Below are positions 1 to 11,644 of a DNA stretch of 64,000 bases, piece after piece. The DNA is from Archegozetes longisetosus (taxonomy: Eukaryota > Arthropoda > Arachnida > Sarcoptiformes > Trhypochthoniidae), in NCBI GenBank assembly GCA_018873245.2, contig JAEMBT020000005.1:8108001-8172000 (forward strand), given 5' to 3'. Numbering within the stretch: the stretch's first letter is position 1; each line of letters begins with the position of its first letter. The notes beneath the pieces were generated by a model that made no database searches, had not been told where the DNA came from, and worked only from the letters and a program-made list of their open reading frames with translations. The translations under genes and the position numbers were made by a program.

Positions 1-3000
1 GAGTATTGCGCAACACTCGCTGGGGATGTCGAGTACTGCGACTGAACTGAACCTTTATTTATAGGTGATGCCACTGGAATAAAGTTGAATTGTTGATTAT
101 CTGTTGGCGTTGATGGTAGTGATCCTCTTTGCGAGTTTTGTGGCGAATGTGTAAACGAGACCGGAGCTGTTGGAGCTGTAGGCGTTGACGGCAATGAATG
201 TGGATATGATTGCGGCTGAAGTGTTGAGTTGGGGTGATATAATGAAGTAGGAGTCGTTGGCACTGAATGTGACTGATGGTAGAACTGATTATATATTTGT
301 GGTTGCGGCGAATGATAGTTCGTGTTTATTGTCATAATTGGTTCAGAGCCTGGATCTGAACATGTCCGCATAGTTCGACGACGAAGCAAATCATTGAATT
401 GTTGAGTCGAGTAACAATCAGCTGATGACTGATAGGAAGGATTTGTTGACACTTTAGTATTATCGTTATTATCGTTAACGATCATATCACTGGAATCGCT
501 GTGACGGCGCGAGTGCTGTTTGTCTTGCTGTTGAAATCTATTCTGATTTGACGGCTGTGAAGGCATTCGAAACTGTAACTGCTCTCTCAATATATGTAAT
601 TGATTAGCAAAAATCAACTCCTGGTCTTCACGATTGAATTGAACCTCGTTGTTGCTCTCATTATGAAAATCATAGTTAAAACTAGATGTATTGCCTGTTG
701 TTGTCGGTGTGACTGGAGTTACAGGCGATAAAATTGGTGCCATTGGTGGGTTAATCACTTGTTGCGGTTGTGTTGATAACTGTGAAGGTATTGGTTGTGG
801 TGGCTCTAAATTGACAGCCATGTTAGCAGCTGCTTGTTTTCGATATATCTTTTCTTTGATCACATCAACGATTGCCTTAACGTTGGCCTGAATCTGTGAG
901 TTATCAACTTTATTCTCTTTCTTCGAACTAATCACATTGTTATTGAAGTTCTGTGACTGATTCTTCAGGTACCCGCCGTGAAGTCTCATGTGACCATTGA
1001 GTGCTGGAACGTTCTTGAATTTACGCTGACATAGAGAACATTCTACTTGTTGTGGCTCTGATTTCATGTTACTATTATTCGAGAACATAGTGTATGGCCA
1101 GATGTCTTGTTGTGACTGGACTGAAGACAGTACTGATGAGGATTGCTGTTGCTGTGGTGGTGGTTGTTGTTGCTGCTGCTGCTGTTGCTGCGGTAGTGGT
1201 TGTTGCTGCTGTTGTTGTTGCTGTGGTAGTGGTTGTTGATGTTGTTGTTGTTGCTGATGTTGTGGAATCTGATGCTGTATTTGCTGTGGCGCTTGATACA
1301 AGGGTTGCTTGTCTTTAAAATGTTGTTGAGTCAAGAGTTGATGCAAAAGTGCATTCTCTTGAGATTCTTGAGCTATGTTGGCATTCGCAGTTATTGACTG
1401 AGTCTTATTGCTCACTTCTTGTTTCATTTTAGACATCTCATTATTGAATTGCAATGAATTCTTTTCCATACCAGATGAGTGTTGATTCCATTTTTGTGCG
1501 GATTCACGAGCAGCCCATTGTTTGTCACAATTATTCACGTTACTGTCTTGTTGTTGAAGAGCCAAAAGTTGTAATTGCGTCGCTGCTGATGGCAGCTCCG
1601 CCACAGACACTTGAGCCATTGACGTACTGACAGGCGGCGGAGCGTATTGTATTCGGTTGAGAGTTGGGTTTGCTATACCAACATTGGCAGCCGTAAAGTT
1701 AAGCGCAATTCCAGGAATTAATGCAACCGTTGATAATGTTGTGCTTTGGGTTGTGTTTGTGCCTAAAGTCATTGCAACAATTAATTAAAACGATCAATAA
1801 TTGGATAAACACTAACAATTACCTCCCGGATGATGATTCTCTTTGTGTCGTCGCAGAGATCTGGCGTCACAATAGGTTTTTTCACATCCTTCGACATCAC
1901 ATTCATAAGGCTTTTTACTTCTGTGCGTTAAAAGATGACCATTTAGATGGTCTTGTCGCTTAAATGCTTTTGCACATTGAGTGCAAACAAACTTTCGTTC
2001 GTCGCTATGCGTCAACTTATGTTTTGAAAGAGCACTTTGATTAGAGAACTCTTTGCCGCAGTCCGGGCACGCTGGGCGTACAGTTGGACCACTTTTACGC
2101 TTCTTTCTGATAGGAGCGGCAGTCACTTCATTGCATGATTTCTTAGCCTCATTGAATGAATGACCAGAATTCTCGTCATATGTCGCTTGACATGAAGGCG
2201 ACAGAGAGTTTGGCATTTCTGAGAACGAATCAGAATCCAACAAATCGAACGAATGGTTAGAACTATGTCCACCCTGTCCTCCAGTCAGATAACCATCAAG
2301 TGATGAAGTCGTAAAACTAGTTGGCGTTGAGGTCGCATTTTCAGCAGGAGATGACTGATAGTTCATAAAACCTCCCTCCCTCAACACGTCATTATGGTTG
2401 AAATTTAATCCCGATATCAGTCCGTCAGAAGTGCGCGACGGCTTTGATAGTGAAAACGTATTTCCTGTGATAAAAGAGAAATCGATTTGAAAAATATACA
2501 ACTCGAGCTAGACTTTGAACTTACCGTTACTATCACTCAAATTGGTAGGAATTGAAGATAAAGTTAGTGGCGATGGAGTACTTCCTTCTCGTATTGAATT
2601 TAAACTATTATTAATATGTGTTTTATGCGTAATGTTAGCGCCTGTGGCAGTCATTGTTGTAGCGCTATTACTGTTAGATGTGGTTCTGTTGACGAGATTG
2701 TGTTCACTGAATAGATATAACTGTGAAACATCTGCAATACAAACCAATTATTTATTGCATTATGTTATGATTAAATTGAATTCAAATAGTTTTAAACTGA
2801 ATTGGGTTCAATAAATACTTATTAGCAATAAGATTTAGCAGCAAATATACTATATTTAACGAAAAAAAAGATTGAACATCAAATCTAGAAGGAATGCACT
2901 TCTTGGATAACATGGGTTCAAGTTAAAAGCAAAATAAAATGGATCTGAAATTTTTAAACAAATAAAATGCAAAACAACTCACTATTTAGTGGCAAAGTGA

Positions 3001-3208
3001 ACATATCATTCAAACTTCTAGTACAATTAGTGCCAGTTTTATTATTATTATTATTCATATTAATATCGTTAACACTACTCATAACGTCTTTGCATTTAAT
3101 GTTGTCTTCATTTTTACGAATAATTTGCAAATTACTTGCATTTAATGCAATCAAGTTTTGTGTTTCACTAATGATACGATGCGATGAAGCGATACTTTGA
3201 ATAGACAT
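1..3208 (-). CDS. C2H2 zinc-finger, Gln-rich transcriptional regulator (TRERF1/ZNF541-like), 5' part
   Basis: Four exons read on the minus strand: 2983-3208, 2525-2731, 1823-2464 and 1-1762, the last running off the window. Every junction has GT and AG and every intron is phase 1, so the frame is continuous for about 945 residues. The start at 3208 (MSIQS) is preceded by an in-frame TGA. Exon 3 carries a basic stretch (RKKRK) and three C2H2 fingers (about residues 275-355) with linkers THSDERK and THRSKKP; finger 3 has the C-x4-C form (CDVEGCEKTYC). Exon 4 adds a long poly-Gln tract and a fourth finger (CSLCQRKF..NGHMRLH), then Ser/Pro/Gln-rich sequence. This finger set and the PALNGHMRLHGG motif recall TRERF1/ZNF541, partners of HDAC1/2 complexes. 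The expected ELM2-SANT part would lie left of the window. Nuclear regulatory role is inferred; the exact orthologue is uncertain. Confidence 0.82.
1142..1290 (-). repeat. CAG/CAA poly-glutamine tract in zinc-finger exon 4
   Basis: On the minus strand this is a run of CAA and CAG codons broken by short Pro/Leu-Pro interruptions, giving blocks of 6 to 8 Gln. Mixed codons make slippage less likely than a pure CAG repeat, but this is still a probable length polymorphism. The plus strand shows a meaningless Val/Ala ORF here. Confidence 0.85.
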
Positions 3209-5704
3209 TACATCTAACAATCATTTGTCCATCACTTCAATCGAAGATGTGGTCGAAGACTTAGTGTTTATTTTTAAATCTATAATAGTAAAAAAATATA
3301 TTCATTGATAGTTTCATTTAGAGTATGATTCATTTCATATCACAGTTGTGTACATTTGTTGTGAAAAACTTGTTGACAGAAAATACTACAAAGTAGTGAC
3401 GCATTTCTGATCACTCACAGACTGCCATCTCTTACACACACGTTTTGAACACTTGATTGCTGCAAAAGTTCAACAATTAATTGCACTGCAAGTCAAAGCA
3501 TATACGTATTGGAAGGCATAACGAGTCCATTTACGGCCAATTCATTCATTTGTCAATTGAATTTGATATAGAAATAAATGCCTTATAACCCCATTAATTA
3601 CATTAGATTAGATTTAAAATCGATTCAGGAATGACAGTCAAAATCCGATTAATTACTTTATTGACTATTAATTTTTATTAATATTAAAACAAACTTTCAT
3701 GAAAAGTAAGTGAAAATTGATCTAAAATGAAAGGTTTTCAAGTGACAGGTTTTATTGCATTCTTTGTTCACGTACACATATTTGACTTTGCATTACATAA
3801 CTTGAATCGAGTGAAAGCTACTAATTGTGTAGCTGAACAGTAAGAATAACTCTTTTATAATAAATACTTTTTTCATTATTGTTCAACTCTTAATTTGATT
3901 TTGGAGTGACTACTGCTCAAAACTCAACTTTGCAATAATTAGTTTCAATTAATTACTAACCAATTGGGAATAAGACTGCAAGAGATAGAAATCTTGATTT
4001 TAATCTTCAACATCATTCACAAATGAATGATTGCATGTAATTTAGCATAAATTTAGCCTATCGTGATAACATATGCAATGATTAGTTTTCTGAATCAGAT
4101 CCAAAGAGTGAAGAAGAGAAAGGATTTGAAATAATTTGAAACTGTTGCTCTTTTATTTGAATATTTAAACATACTGCGCTTAATAGCTTCAGAAATAGAC
4201 AATAAAAGCACTGACAAAACTTGATAAACAATTTAGAATAAAAGCAAAACATTAGTTATCATTGCGACATAAAGAAACAATAAAAGAAGTAATCAATTTT
4301 TGATGCGGTATGTCGCAATAATCATAATTGTAATGGTGTGCCAATAGTCTTGCTGTTACGATGTTACGTAAAAATCTATAATATTAGAGTGTGAGTTCAC
4401 TTGATAAAGGGTTTTCAAGTTAACCACAATCAATTAATTGATCCATTGCTATGACTAATACTGTAAACATCGATTCATACATTCTGACTGGAGTTAAGCT
4501 AAACAATGAATAAATTATTTTTATTTTTGTTTCATAATAATTTCCTAGAAAATCATTAATGCATCAAAAATAAAACTAAGACCTAAGGCAAAAGTAAGAG
4601 TCAGAGTTAGTGCAGTCAAAATTTCAAGCATTAAACTTGAATGTCTGGCGTAAAAAAATGAGGGACTGATAAATGTTTTAAAAAGATTATCAAATAACTG
4701 CCGACTGACATTTCAGTTAGAGATCAGTTATTGTTTAGGACGTGAAAGTGTAGGTATCATGAAACTTTGACATTTCAACCATTCTAAGTTTACAATGACT
4801 TTCAAAATGGAACAAAATAATTCATCGAAATCATCATAAGCTCAAGCAATAACATCAAAGTATCTGACATATTAAGAGAAACCCATATTTTATCGATTGA
4901 TTGAGATCCTTGACGACATTTAGCTTAAAGTGAAGTTCAAGATCCACAAGAATTGAAAGGAAATAGTGCTCTGTTGTTTATAGTTAACGAATTGGTGCAG
5001 CTAAAAGCGTCTGCTACGAGCAGGATTCACTATAACCGTACACTTTTGTAAGGGATTATTTAAGAGATTCGTATTCAGTATAGTGTTTAATATAAGCACA
5101 TTCACCATAAGCAGGATTGATAGCATAGAGTACACTGGGGATATTTTCAACAATCTTAATAAACACCGTACGCAACCTTCAGAAAATCTATAGCTCCGTT
5201 TTATTCAAATTCGGTATTACAAAAATTCATACAACCCTGAGCTGAACCAGGTAATCCTTAATGTGGTAACAGATCACTTGGAAAATTCATCTTTACAGAT
5301 CTAATTTTGACAATCTTGATGTGACTCAAATTACCGTTAGTGACCCTTAAAGTGACAAATCATTTCCAAACTTTAGGCTAAGTTTTACTATGACGGTCCC
5401 GTCAGGACTCAATCAAACTAGGCCCCTAAAGCTTAATTTTCTAGGCGGCTTTCAACCATATTAACTATGGTCTGGCTCGACTACAATTGCTCAGAAGAGC
5501 CTACGGATATGTGATTTATGAATGCATGACATTAGAAACATGCGTAACTGTTACGAGCAAGTATCAGACAAAACTTGAGACCTAATTCATTATTAAATCC
5601 ATGCCAATTTAATTTACGCAAAAACTGACATTTAACTTAAATCAAACATGATTCTGGATTTTGCAAAGGGTTGCTTTAGGTCTCTATTCTTAAGGTATAG
5701 GCAA
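3209..5704. other. intergenic, nothing recognised
   Basis: AT-rich sequence upstream of the zinc-finger gene. Its promoter and any 5' non-coding exons should be here, but I see no convincing TATA box, exon or repeat. Confidence 0.5.
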
Positions 5705-5942
5705 GTGTACACTCAAAAAACTTAATAACACTCAATAGCAATCAGAAGTAATATGTTATGGTAGAATGCTTTCCATCAGACTATTTGTTGAGATATTAAC
5801 AAACTTATATAATATTGAATGTAGTAATGAAAACAAATTATAACGAAATTTAGCAAAAGCTGATGCGCATTAGAGGCAAGTGAAGTGAACATAGAAATGG
5901 TCTTTTTGTTGCTACCATCAATTATTTAGTTTCGAAATGTAC
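5705..5942. mobile_element. MITE, family M1, copy 1
   Basis: A 238-bp element with imperfect terminal inverted repeats. The left end reads GTACACTCAAAAAACTTAAT; the reverse complement of the right end starts GTACATTTCGAAACTAAATA. The body shares phrases such as GAATGCTTTCCATCAGAC with the copies at 17.25, 31.26, 56.0 and 61.6 kb. No coding capacity. Confidence 0.7.
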
Positions 5943-7889
5943 AAACACAATAAGAGAAATGGGTTGCTTTCATACTATTGCTTTTAAAGAAAGCCTAAAC
6001 TCTATTTTGAAGTATGAGAGGACAAAGAACTAACACTTCGTATAGATAGAGTATTGCATAGAATGAGGAACTGATGGCAAAGCTAAGACTGAAGCCAGAA
6101 CTTAGTTGAAATGAAGCCAATATTAGACTGTTTGTTTATCTTATTTATTTAGATAATTTCAGTTTTTGTCTAATTGAAATACACATGCGATCAAACTATT
6201 GTTCACATAGTGTATTATAGTTTGACGTAAAACTTCTACACTATAAAACCCAACATTTCAATGCATTCAAAATCCGACTCAACTCAAGGTCGTCATAACA
6301 AAACTTACTAAACATCAACCAATACAGTACAACTCCATTGTTATGAACATTTCTGTAAATGCACTAAAATCTGTTCAAATTTTAACAAAATCTATATGAC
6401 ATAGAGCACAAAATGACTTAAATATTTATTAAAAATATAAAATTGATTTAATTTGTTAAAATAATGAAAAATTGAGAAACAATAAATAGATCTTTTGGAC
6501 TGTACATTGTGCATAGCAAATGCACAGAAGACTTGCAGAAAAGCCTAACACATAATCAAAATAAGGGATGCCTTCACTTACTTTTATAATCTCTTTATGC
6601 AATTATTAACTGCACAAACAATTGCAACAATTTCTATACATGATTAATGATAAGAAATGTTCAGATGAAGTCCATTTGATTGACATATTGATGCATTGAA
6701 TGATGTAATGATCACTTGATATAAACAACAACTGAAACCATTTTTATGTTGTATTGAATTATATAGAAATGTAACGCACGCGCTGAACGTGCTCTCTGTG
6801 TGCGCCCGAAATTCACTCTTTATTCAGACACATATAGGATAAGCTACTGCTTGCACAGAGAGGCGTCGCTTGCCTGAACAACAAAAGTTAATTATTATAA
6901 CTTTTTTGGTACAATAAACACATTTTTACAAGAATTATTAGCTCTTCTAAAAATGATTACTCCATCAGTGGTTTGTTGTTGCGTCAGGGTAACCGTAAAG
7001 AACTCAAGGCATGCCTTTAATTAGTGAGCACTATATAATATAGTCTATATCAGTATTAACTGTGCTACGCTGTCATAACAATTTAAAAGAGTCACTCATA
7101 TTTTAATGATAAAAGTACATGAATTCACTCAACTTATCCAACATTTAAAGATATAGATATGATTTAAAGTTATCTGTTTTGCTCAAATTCAAATAACTAC
7201 TATTGCTGCTTAAAATGAAATTTCATAAAACTTATGACAAATTACTTAATATAAGTTGAAAAGCATTTTCCACATATAGTAAGATAGAAAACTTGAATAG
7301 CGCTAATTACCTCAGAATGTTGGCAACACCTCTAAAAAATATTTCTTAGCACCAGAACTTCTTGGAATTTCTATCACACAAAAATATGAAACGGAAATTG
7401 AAAGATGGAAGCAATCAAGACGTTTTTTGATTACTTCAGATCAGTAACAACTCTTATTTTCCATCCTGTTAGTTCTTGACATTTAGTCTCTTAATGTCTC
7501 GTTCAGTAAGTCATCATAACCAGGTATGTGCTGAGTATAATTGGAATTCATTGAAAACATATTTTTTATTTTGATTCAAATCTTGTAAACAAGAAATCCG
7601 GCTCAGTCTATAATTAAATACTTCGAATTGATTAGAAACTGAGATAATGCTTTGATCTAACATTACATATAATCCATTAGATCCTATAAAAATCAAAGTA
7701 TTATACAAATATTCGTGCATTTTTGCATAACTTTCAACTAATTATATACAAACTTCTGTTTTAAATTTAAATTTGCATAGACTCAAATGTATCAATTGAA
7801 GAAATAAACGATAAATAATATTAAATACAACTGATAAAATAGTGCTATTTGTCACTCAAACAAATTTTAAACTATTAATTTCACGTACT
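5943..7889. other. intergenic, nothing recognised
   Basis: AT-rich sequence. A short GC-richer patch lies near 6775-6880. The small ORF at 7514-7720 has no recognisable features. No gene supported. Confidence 0.4.
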
Positions 7890-7989
7890 TTATAATGATT
7901 TTAATTGCAGGACTCTTAGTGCCTGACAAATATCTGAAATAATCGTAAATGTTTGATTGATCTTGGTAAACAACGGACAATTTGTAGTG

Positions 7990-8470
7990 ATAAAAGGACA
8001 CCCGAAAACTAAAGATTTCAAATAGGTCATGCCATTGAAAGTAGACTCCACCGAACAGTTTATGAAGCGAGACATAAAGCAAATGCTAATGATAAAGAAA
8101 AAGATGTGGCCATGGAAATGATTGATGTCAATAAGTTGAAATGTGAACAACTAAAAAGTTTGAGACAAAACTAAAAGATGAGAAAAAGATTACATACGAA
8201 GTGTCACGTCAATATATTGTTAAAGTGACTCTTGCTTTGGAAAATGTTGAAGAAAAAAGAGTCCAAGTATTGCGGAATGCGTACATAGAAGCAATTTAGG
8301 AATATATCTAAAGAGATACTACAATCAAAAGGAGTCATTCAAACAATTAAACAAAATTGAGTGAAACAAGTCGTTAGTGCTACTCTATATTTACAGACAA
8401 TAAAAGAGAACTGACGGAGACTTCATTACCAGAAATAGACTTCTGTTTAAAGATGGAAAGCACTTCTCAA
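7990..8470 (+). pseudogene. decayed coding-like tract, family unknown
   Basis: On the plus strand several stretches read like charged, helical protein, for example VYEARHKANANDKEKDVAM at about 8060-8120 and VTLALENVEEKRVQVLRNAY at about 8227-8286. They are separated by stop codons and frame changes (stops near 8174, 8298 and 8310). Composition suggests a coiled-coil protein. I cannot name the family; it may be a processed pseudogene or an old transposon gene. Confidence 0.35.
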
Positions 8471-9413
8471 TAGTAAGTTATTTCTGGTATTCGCAACTTT
8501 TTTAAGAATCTAAGATTCTAATGCGGGCATTCCTCAAAGGTTTTATGTATTTCGCATTACAGACATACCCTACCAATTACTAACTAATAGTCACTCTAAA
8601 GGAGAAACATCTGATCAATTGAAAACTTATTACTGAAAGATGTATAGCCGATCATCTACTGGCAATCTGCTAAATGTCCATCAAAAAGTTCGAAACAGTT
8701 TCTGACTGATACTCTACTTTCAATGCCTACAATCAATTCGCAATTGACTCTATTATTAATCATTGTTTGTATGAAGAAGAGTGATAGATTCAATAAAAAG
8801 ATCGAAAAACTCAAAGTTTACAATAGGTTTTGTTTTAGTATAAATCAAAAAATTTGACAAAGTGAATCGTGAGCATTAAGTGTTTAACTGTTCCCAGCTA
8901 ATTGTTGCAGATCACGCTCAGATGTAAATAAAGATAAAGTTGAGCAATATCGAATGACAGTGGCAAAGCCAGTAGGAGCTGAGGGTACTTGCGTACCTCC
9001 AACTCAAATCTGTTGTTTACTTGACGATAAAAGTTGCATATTTTTTAATATGAAACTCTCTAAATTTATTATAATTAATACTAAATAAAGTAAAAATACT
9101 GAATAATTCAAATTTAACGCCATAACACAATAGATTTTAATCGAAAAAGCATACGTTTAATCAAATTAAGCATAATTGGTGACTCCATTTGGGTAATTTG
9201 ACTTCGCCACTGCCGAATCAGTAACTGAAACTCCTAAAGTATCTTTAATGAGCATGATTTGCAATAATTGATGGGAAAGCCTTCTAAAGTCAAAAATAAT
9301 TTATGACTTGTTAATTCAAGAATGAAAAGTTGATGTAATTCTGAAAACTAACATCGTTCAATTTGTTCTTTCACTATATTTGTAAGTTTGTTCAAATTCG
9401 ATCAACAGTTGAT
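8471..9413. other. intergenic, nothing recognised
   Basis: AT-rich sequence 3' of the CUB/LDLa gene. No exon, repeat or RNA gene seen. Confidence 0.4.
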
Positions 9414-11092
9414 TTATCTGTTTGATCGATATATCTTCAGAGAGTCTTGCGTGGAAATACTAGCATTTACGGTGCCGTATAGTATTTGTTTGCTATCAAT
9501 TAAACCAATTTTGCGTTTATAAAATTTGAAGTACACACAAGTTGAGATAATACAGCTCGTTCCGAGTAATGAACAAACGATGCCCAAAATAATTGTTATC
9601 AAAATCGTATTTCCAGGCGTTATATCTAAAATTCAAATTAATTAAAGATTTCAATCAAATAAAGTTTATGCTTCGGTTGACGTAAAGTTTCGGTATTTGG
9701 TACCTATGCGTTACCACAATAATGTTCTCCTATGTCTAGAGCGCTACGCGCACAATTCCCTTTACCCAATCTAATTATGCTACCTAATCCAACTAAATAT
9801 GCTACCAATATGACTATTTTAGTTTAAGTTAGTTAGGCTAGGTAAGAGGAATAGCTATCTAGATGTAGACATTTACGTAATCACATAAATACCTAATACC
9901 CAAGCCCACAAGAGGCACAAACCGAATGTTAACCCAAATAAATTTTTAAACAAAAGTATAAAAATACTGCTACTTTATGCAGACCTTCAGCACAGGCTAT
10001 TTGGCTTTCATCGTTCTCACAATTTACGTAAGTATCGCATCGAAAGTTTTCATGAATGCATTTATTCTTCTCACAAAGAAAGTACGATTGCGGACATTGT
10101 TCATCGTCATTGATGGCTATAATTAAGATTATATTGCAATAAAATTAGATTAAGTGCTAAAAACATTAGATGAAAGTTTTGATTTGAGGGATTTTATTTG
10201 ATAGAGATTTATGACGAAGGTCTTGTTACTTTGGAAAAGTTGGTTCAACATTGTCGAAAACATTAATAATAAATGATAAAAAAAATGTCGGGCTATAAAT
10301 TCGTAATATGTTCATTTCAAATGAAAAGTTTTGAACTTTATCAAAATATGAATCACTTCTGGATGTTCCTCAAGTTGTAAAAATAAACACAGACATAAAT
10401 ATACGAATTAATCTAAAAACATGATATGACGCAAGTATTGAGTATTCTTTGATAATTTCGACAGTCATAATTCTTATAATCTGAATGAAGATTTTGTTAT
10501 TAGTACTGATTTGAGATTTTACCATAAAATCAAAAAGCCAGAAAAACCTAAATTTAAGGAACAGCTAAGAAAAACTTGAACTGAGTTAGAGATAGTTTGA
10601 ACAAATGATGAGATGAAACTTTTAAAAAAGTGTATTTCTACTACAAACCTTTATATGAAGTAACTACAAGTTGATTATAATCTTCAAATCCATTAAACTC
10701 TATAATTAATCTTTTATTGTTTTCCAGTTTAGTAAAAGTGATGCTGTTATAACTTTTTGATTCACTTGATTTATGTGATTTAATAAAGTGCTTAACATTG
10801 GCATAAATTTGATGGTCATTTGATGAATCGATAACAACGACACAATTTCTAAAACTATGAGTACTACTATTTGATTTAATCACAAGTGAACTATTGCTTG
10901 GATGAGAACCAAGTTTTATGATTTGATTGTGTGACTTCGCACAAACATCTTCCACGTAATCTACGATTTAAGTCAACTTTTAATAACTAGAAATATAAGT
11001 GAAAATCACTTACATATTGGGTACGATATCTTTTCAGTAAAACAATAACTAAGTGATAGAATTGATCCAAAAATAATGAATAATTTTGACAT
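9414..11092 (-). CDS. CUB-like / LDL-receptor class A single-pass membrane protein
   Basis: Four exons on the minus strand: 11014-11092, 10649-10960, 9985-10116 and 9414-9625, all introns phase 1 with GT..AG. Exon 1 gives a signal peptide (MSKLFIIFGSILSLSYC). Exon 2 gives about 104 residues resembling the first half of a CUB domain, with N-glycosylation sites NSS. Exon 3 is a single LDL-receptor class A module of six cysteines, ending in the calcium-binding pattern CDTYVNCENDES. Exon 4 gives one membrane helix (ILITIILGIVCSLLGTSC...) and a 40-residue tail ending SNR. The product is about 244 residues, type I topology. Ligand unknown; such CUB/LDLa proteins are often receptors or co-receptors. 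It lies 550 bp downstream of ABC exporter copy A, same strand. The CUB call is weaker than the LDLa call. Confidence 0.78.
9692..9900. mobile_element. MITE-like inverted-repeat insertion in last intron of CUB/LDLa gene
   Basis: The two halves are diverged inverted copies. The left end is GGTATTTGGTACCTATGCG; the right end, reverse-complemented, gives GGTATTTATGTGATTACG, and both continue into TCTAGA..CTA. A related sequence flanks the hAT element at 49.2-50.0 kb. It sits in the phase-1 intron 9626-9984. Confidence 0.45.
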
Positions 11093-11644
11093 TTTGTCAA
11101 AGTTTACGCACCTAATTAAAGAACAATAGTTTAGATGTTGTGAAATGTGTCACCATTTTGTAATTATCTAATCACAACAAATAACTCATAACAGTATTAT
11201 TGAACGAGTACAAAACAAGTTGACCCGCACTGTATATCAAGGCTCAGAATGTGTTTAAAGATATAAAGACCTGCGATAACAATTGATTATAATTTTGCAG
11301 TCATTGTAACTTTACTTGTTTTTATTCAATAAACTTCGAATGTTTGGCAAATATTCCGGGTTATTATGATTTAAGTAATGAAGTACAAAATAATGAGCAC
11401 AGAAGAAAGTATTGTTCTGTAAAATGGTTACAATTGATACAATCACTTAGTACATATACTCAAATTCTCGTCCTATTTGCAAAATAGCCTTTAATATAAA
11501 GATTGTTTTAAAGTTCATTTGTAAAAAAAACTTAAGAAATGGTCATTAAAATTATTTTAAATTCTGGTTCTTCATATGAAAAATAGATTTGAGTATAGAA
11601 TTGATAGAATTCTTGATTAAGTCTACATTATAAGTCATTAAAAG
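11093..11644. other. short intergenic between exporter copy A and CUB/LDLa gene
   Basis: Promoter region of the CUB/LDLa gene and 3' flank of ABC copy A. A diverged copy exists at 24311-25772, there interrupted by a Tc1/mariner-type insertion. No clear TATA box. Confidence 0.4.

Noticed and set aside
1094..1318. Plus-strand Val/Ala-rich ORF
   Set aside because: It is the antisense reading of the poly-Gln tract of the zinc-finger gene.
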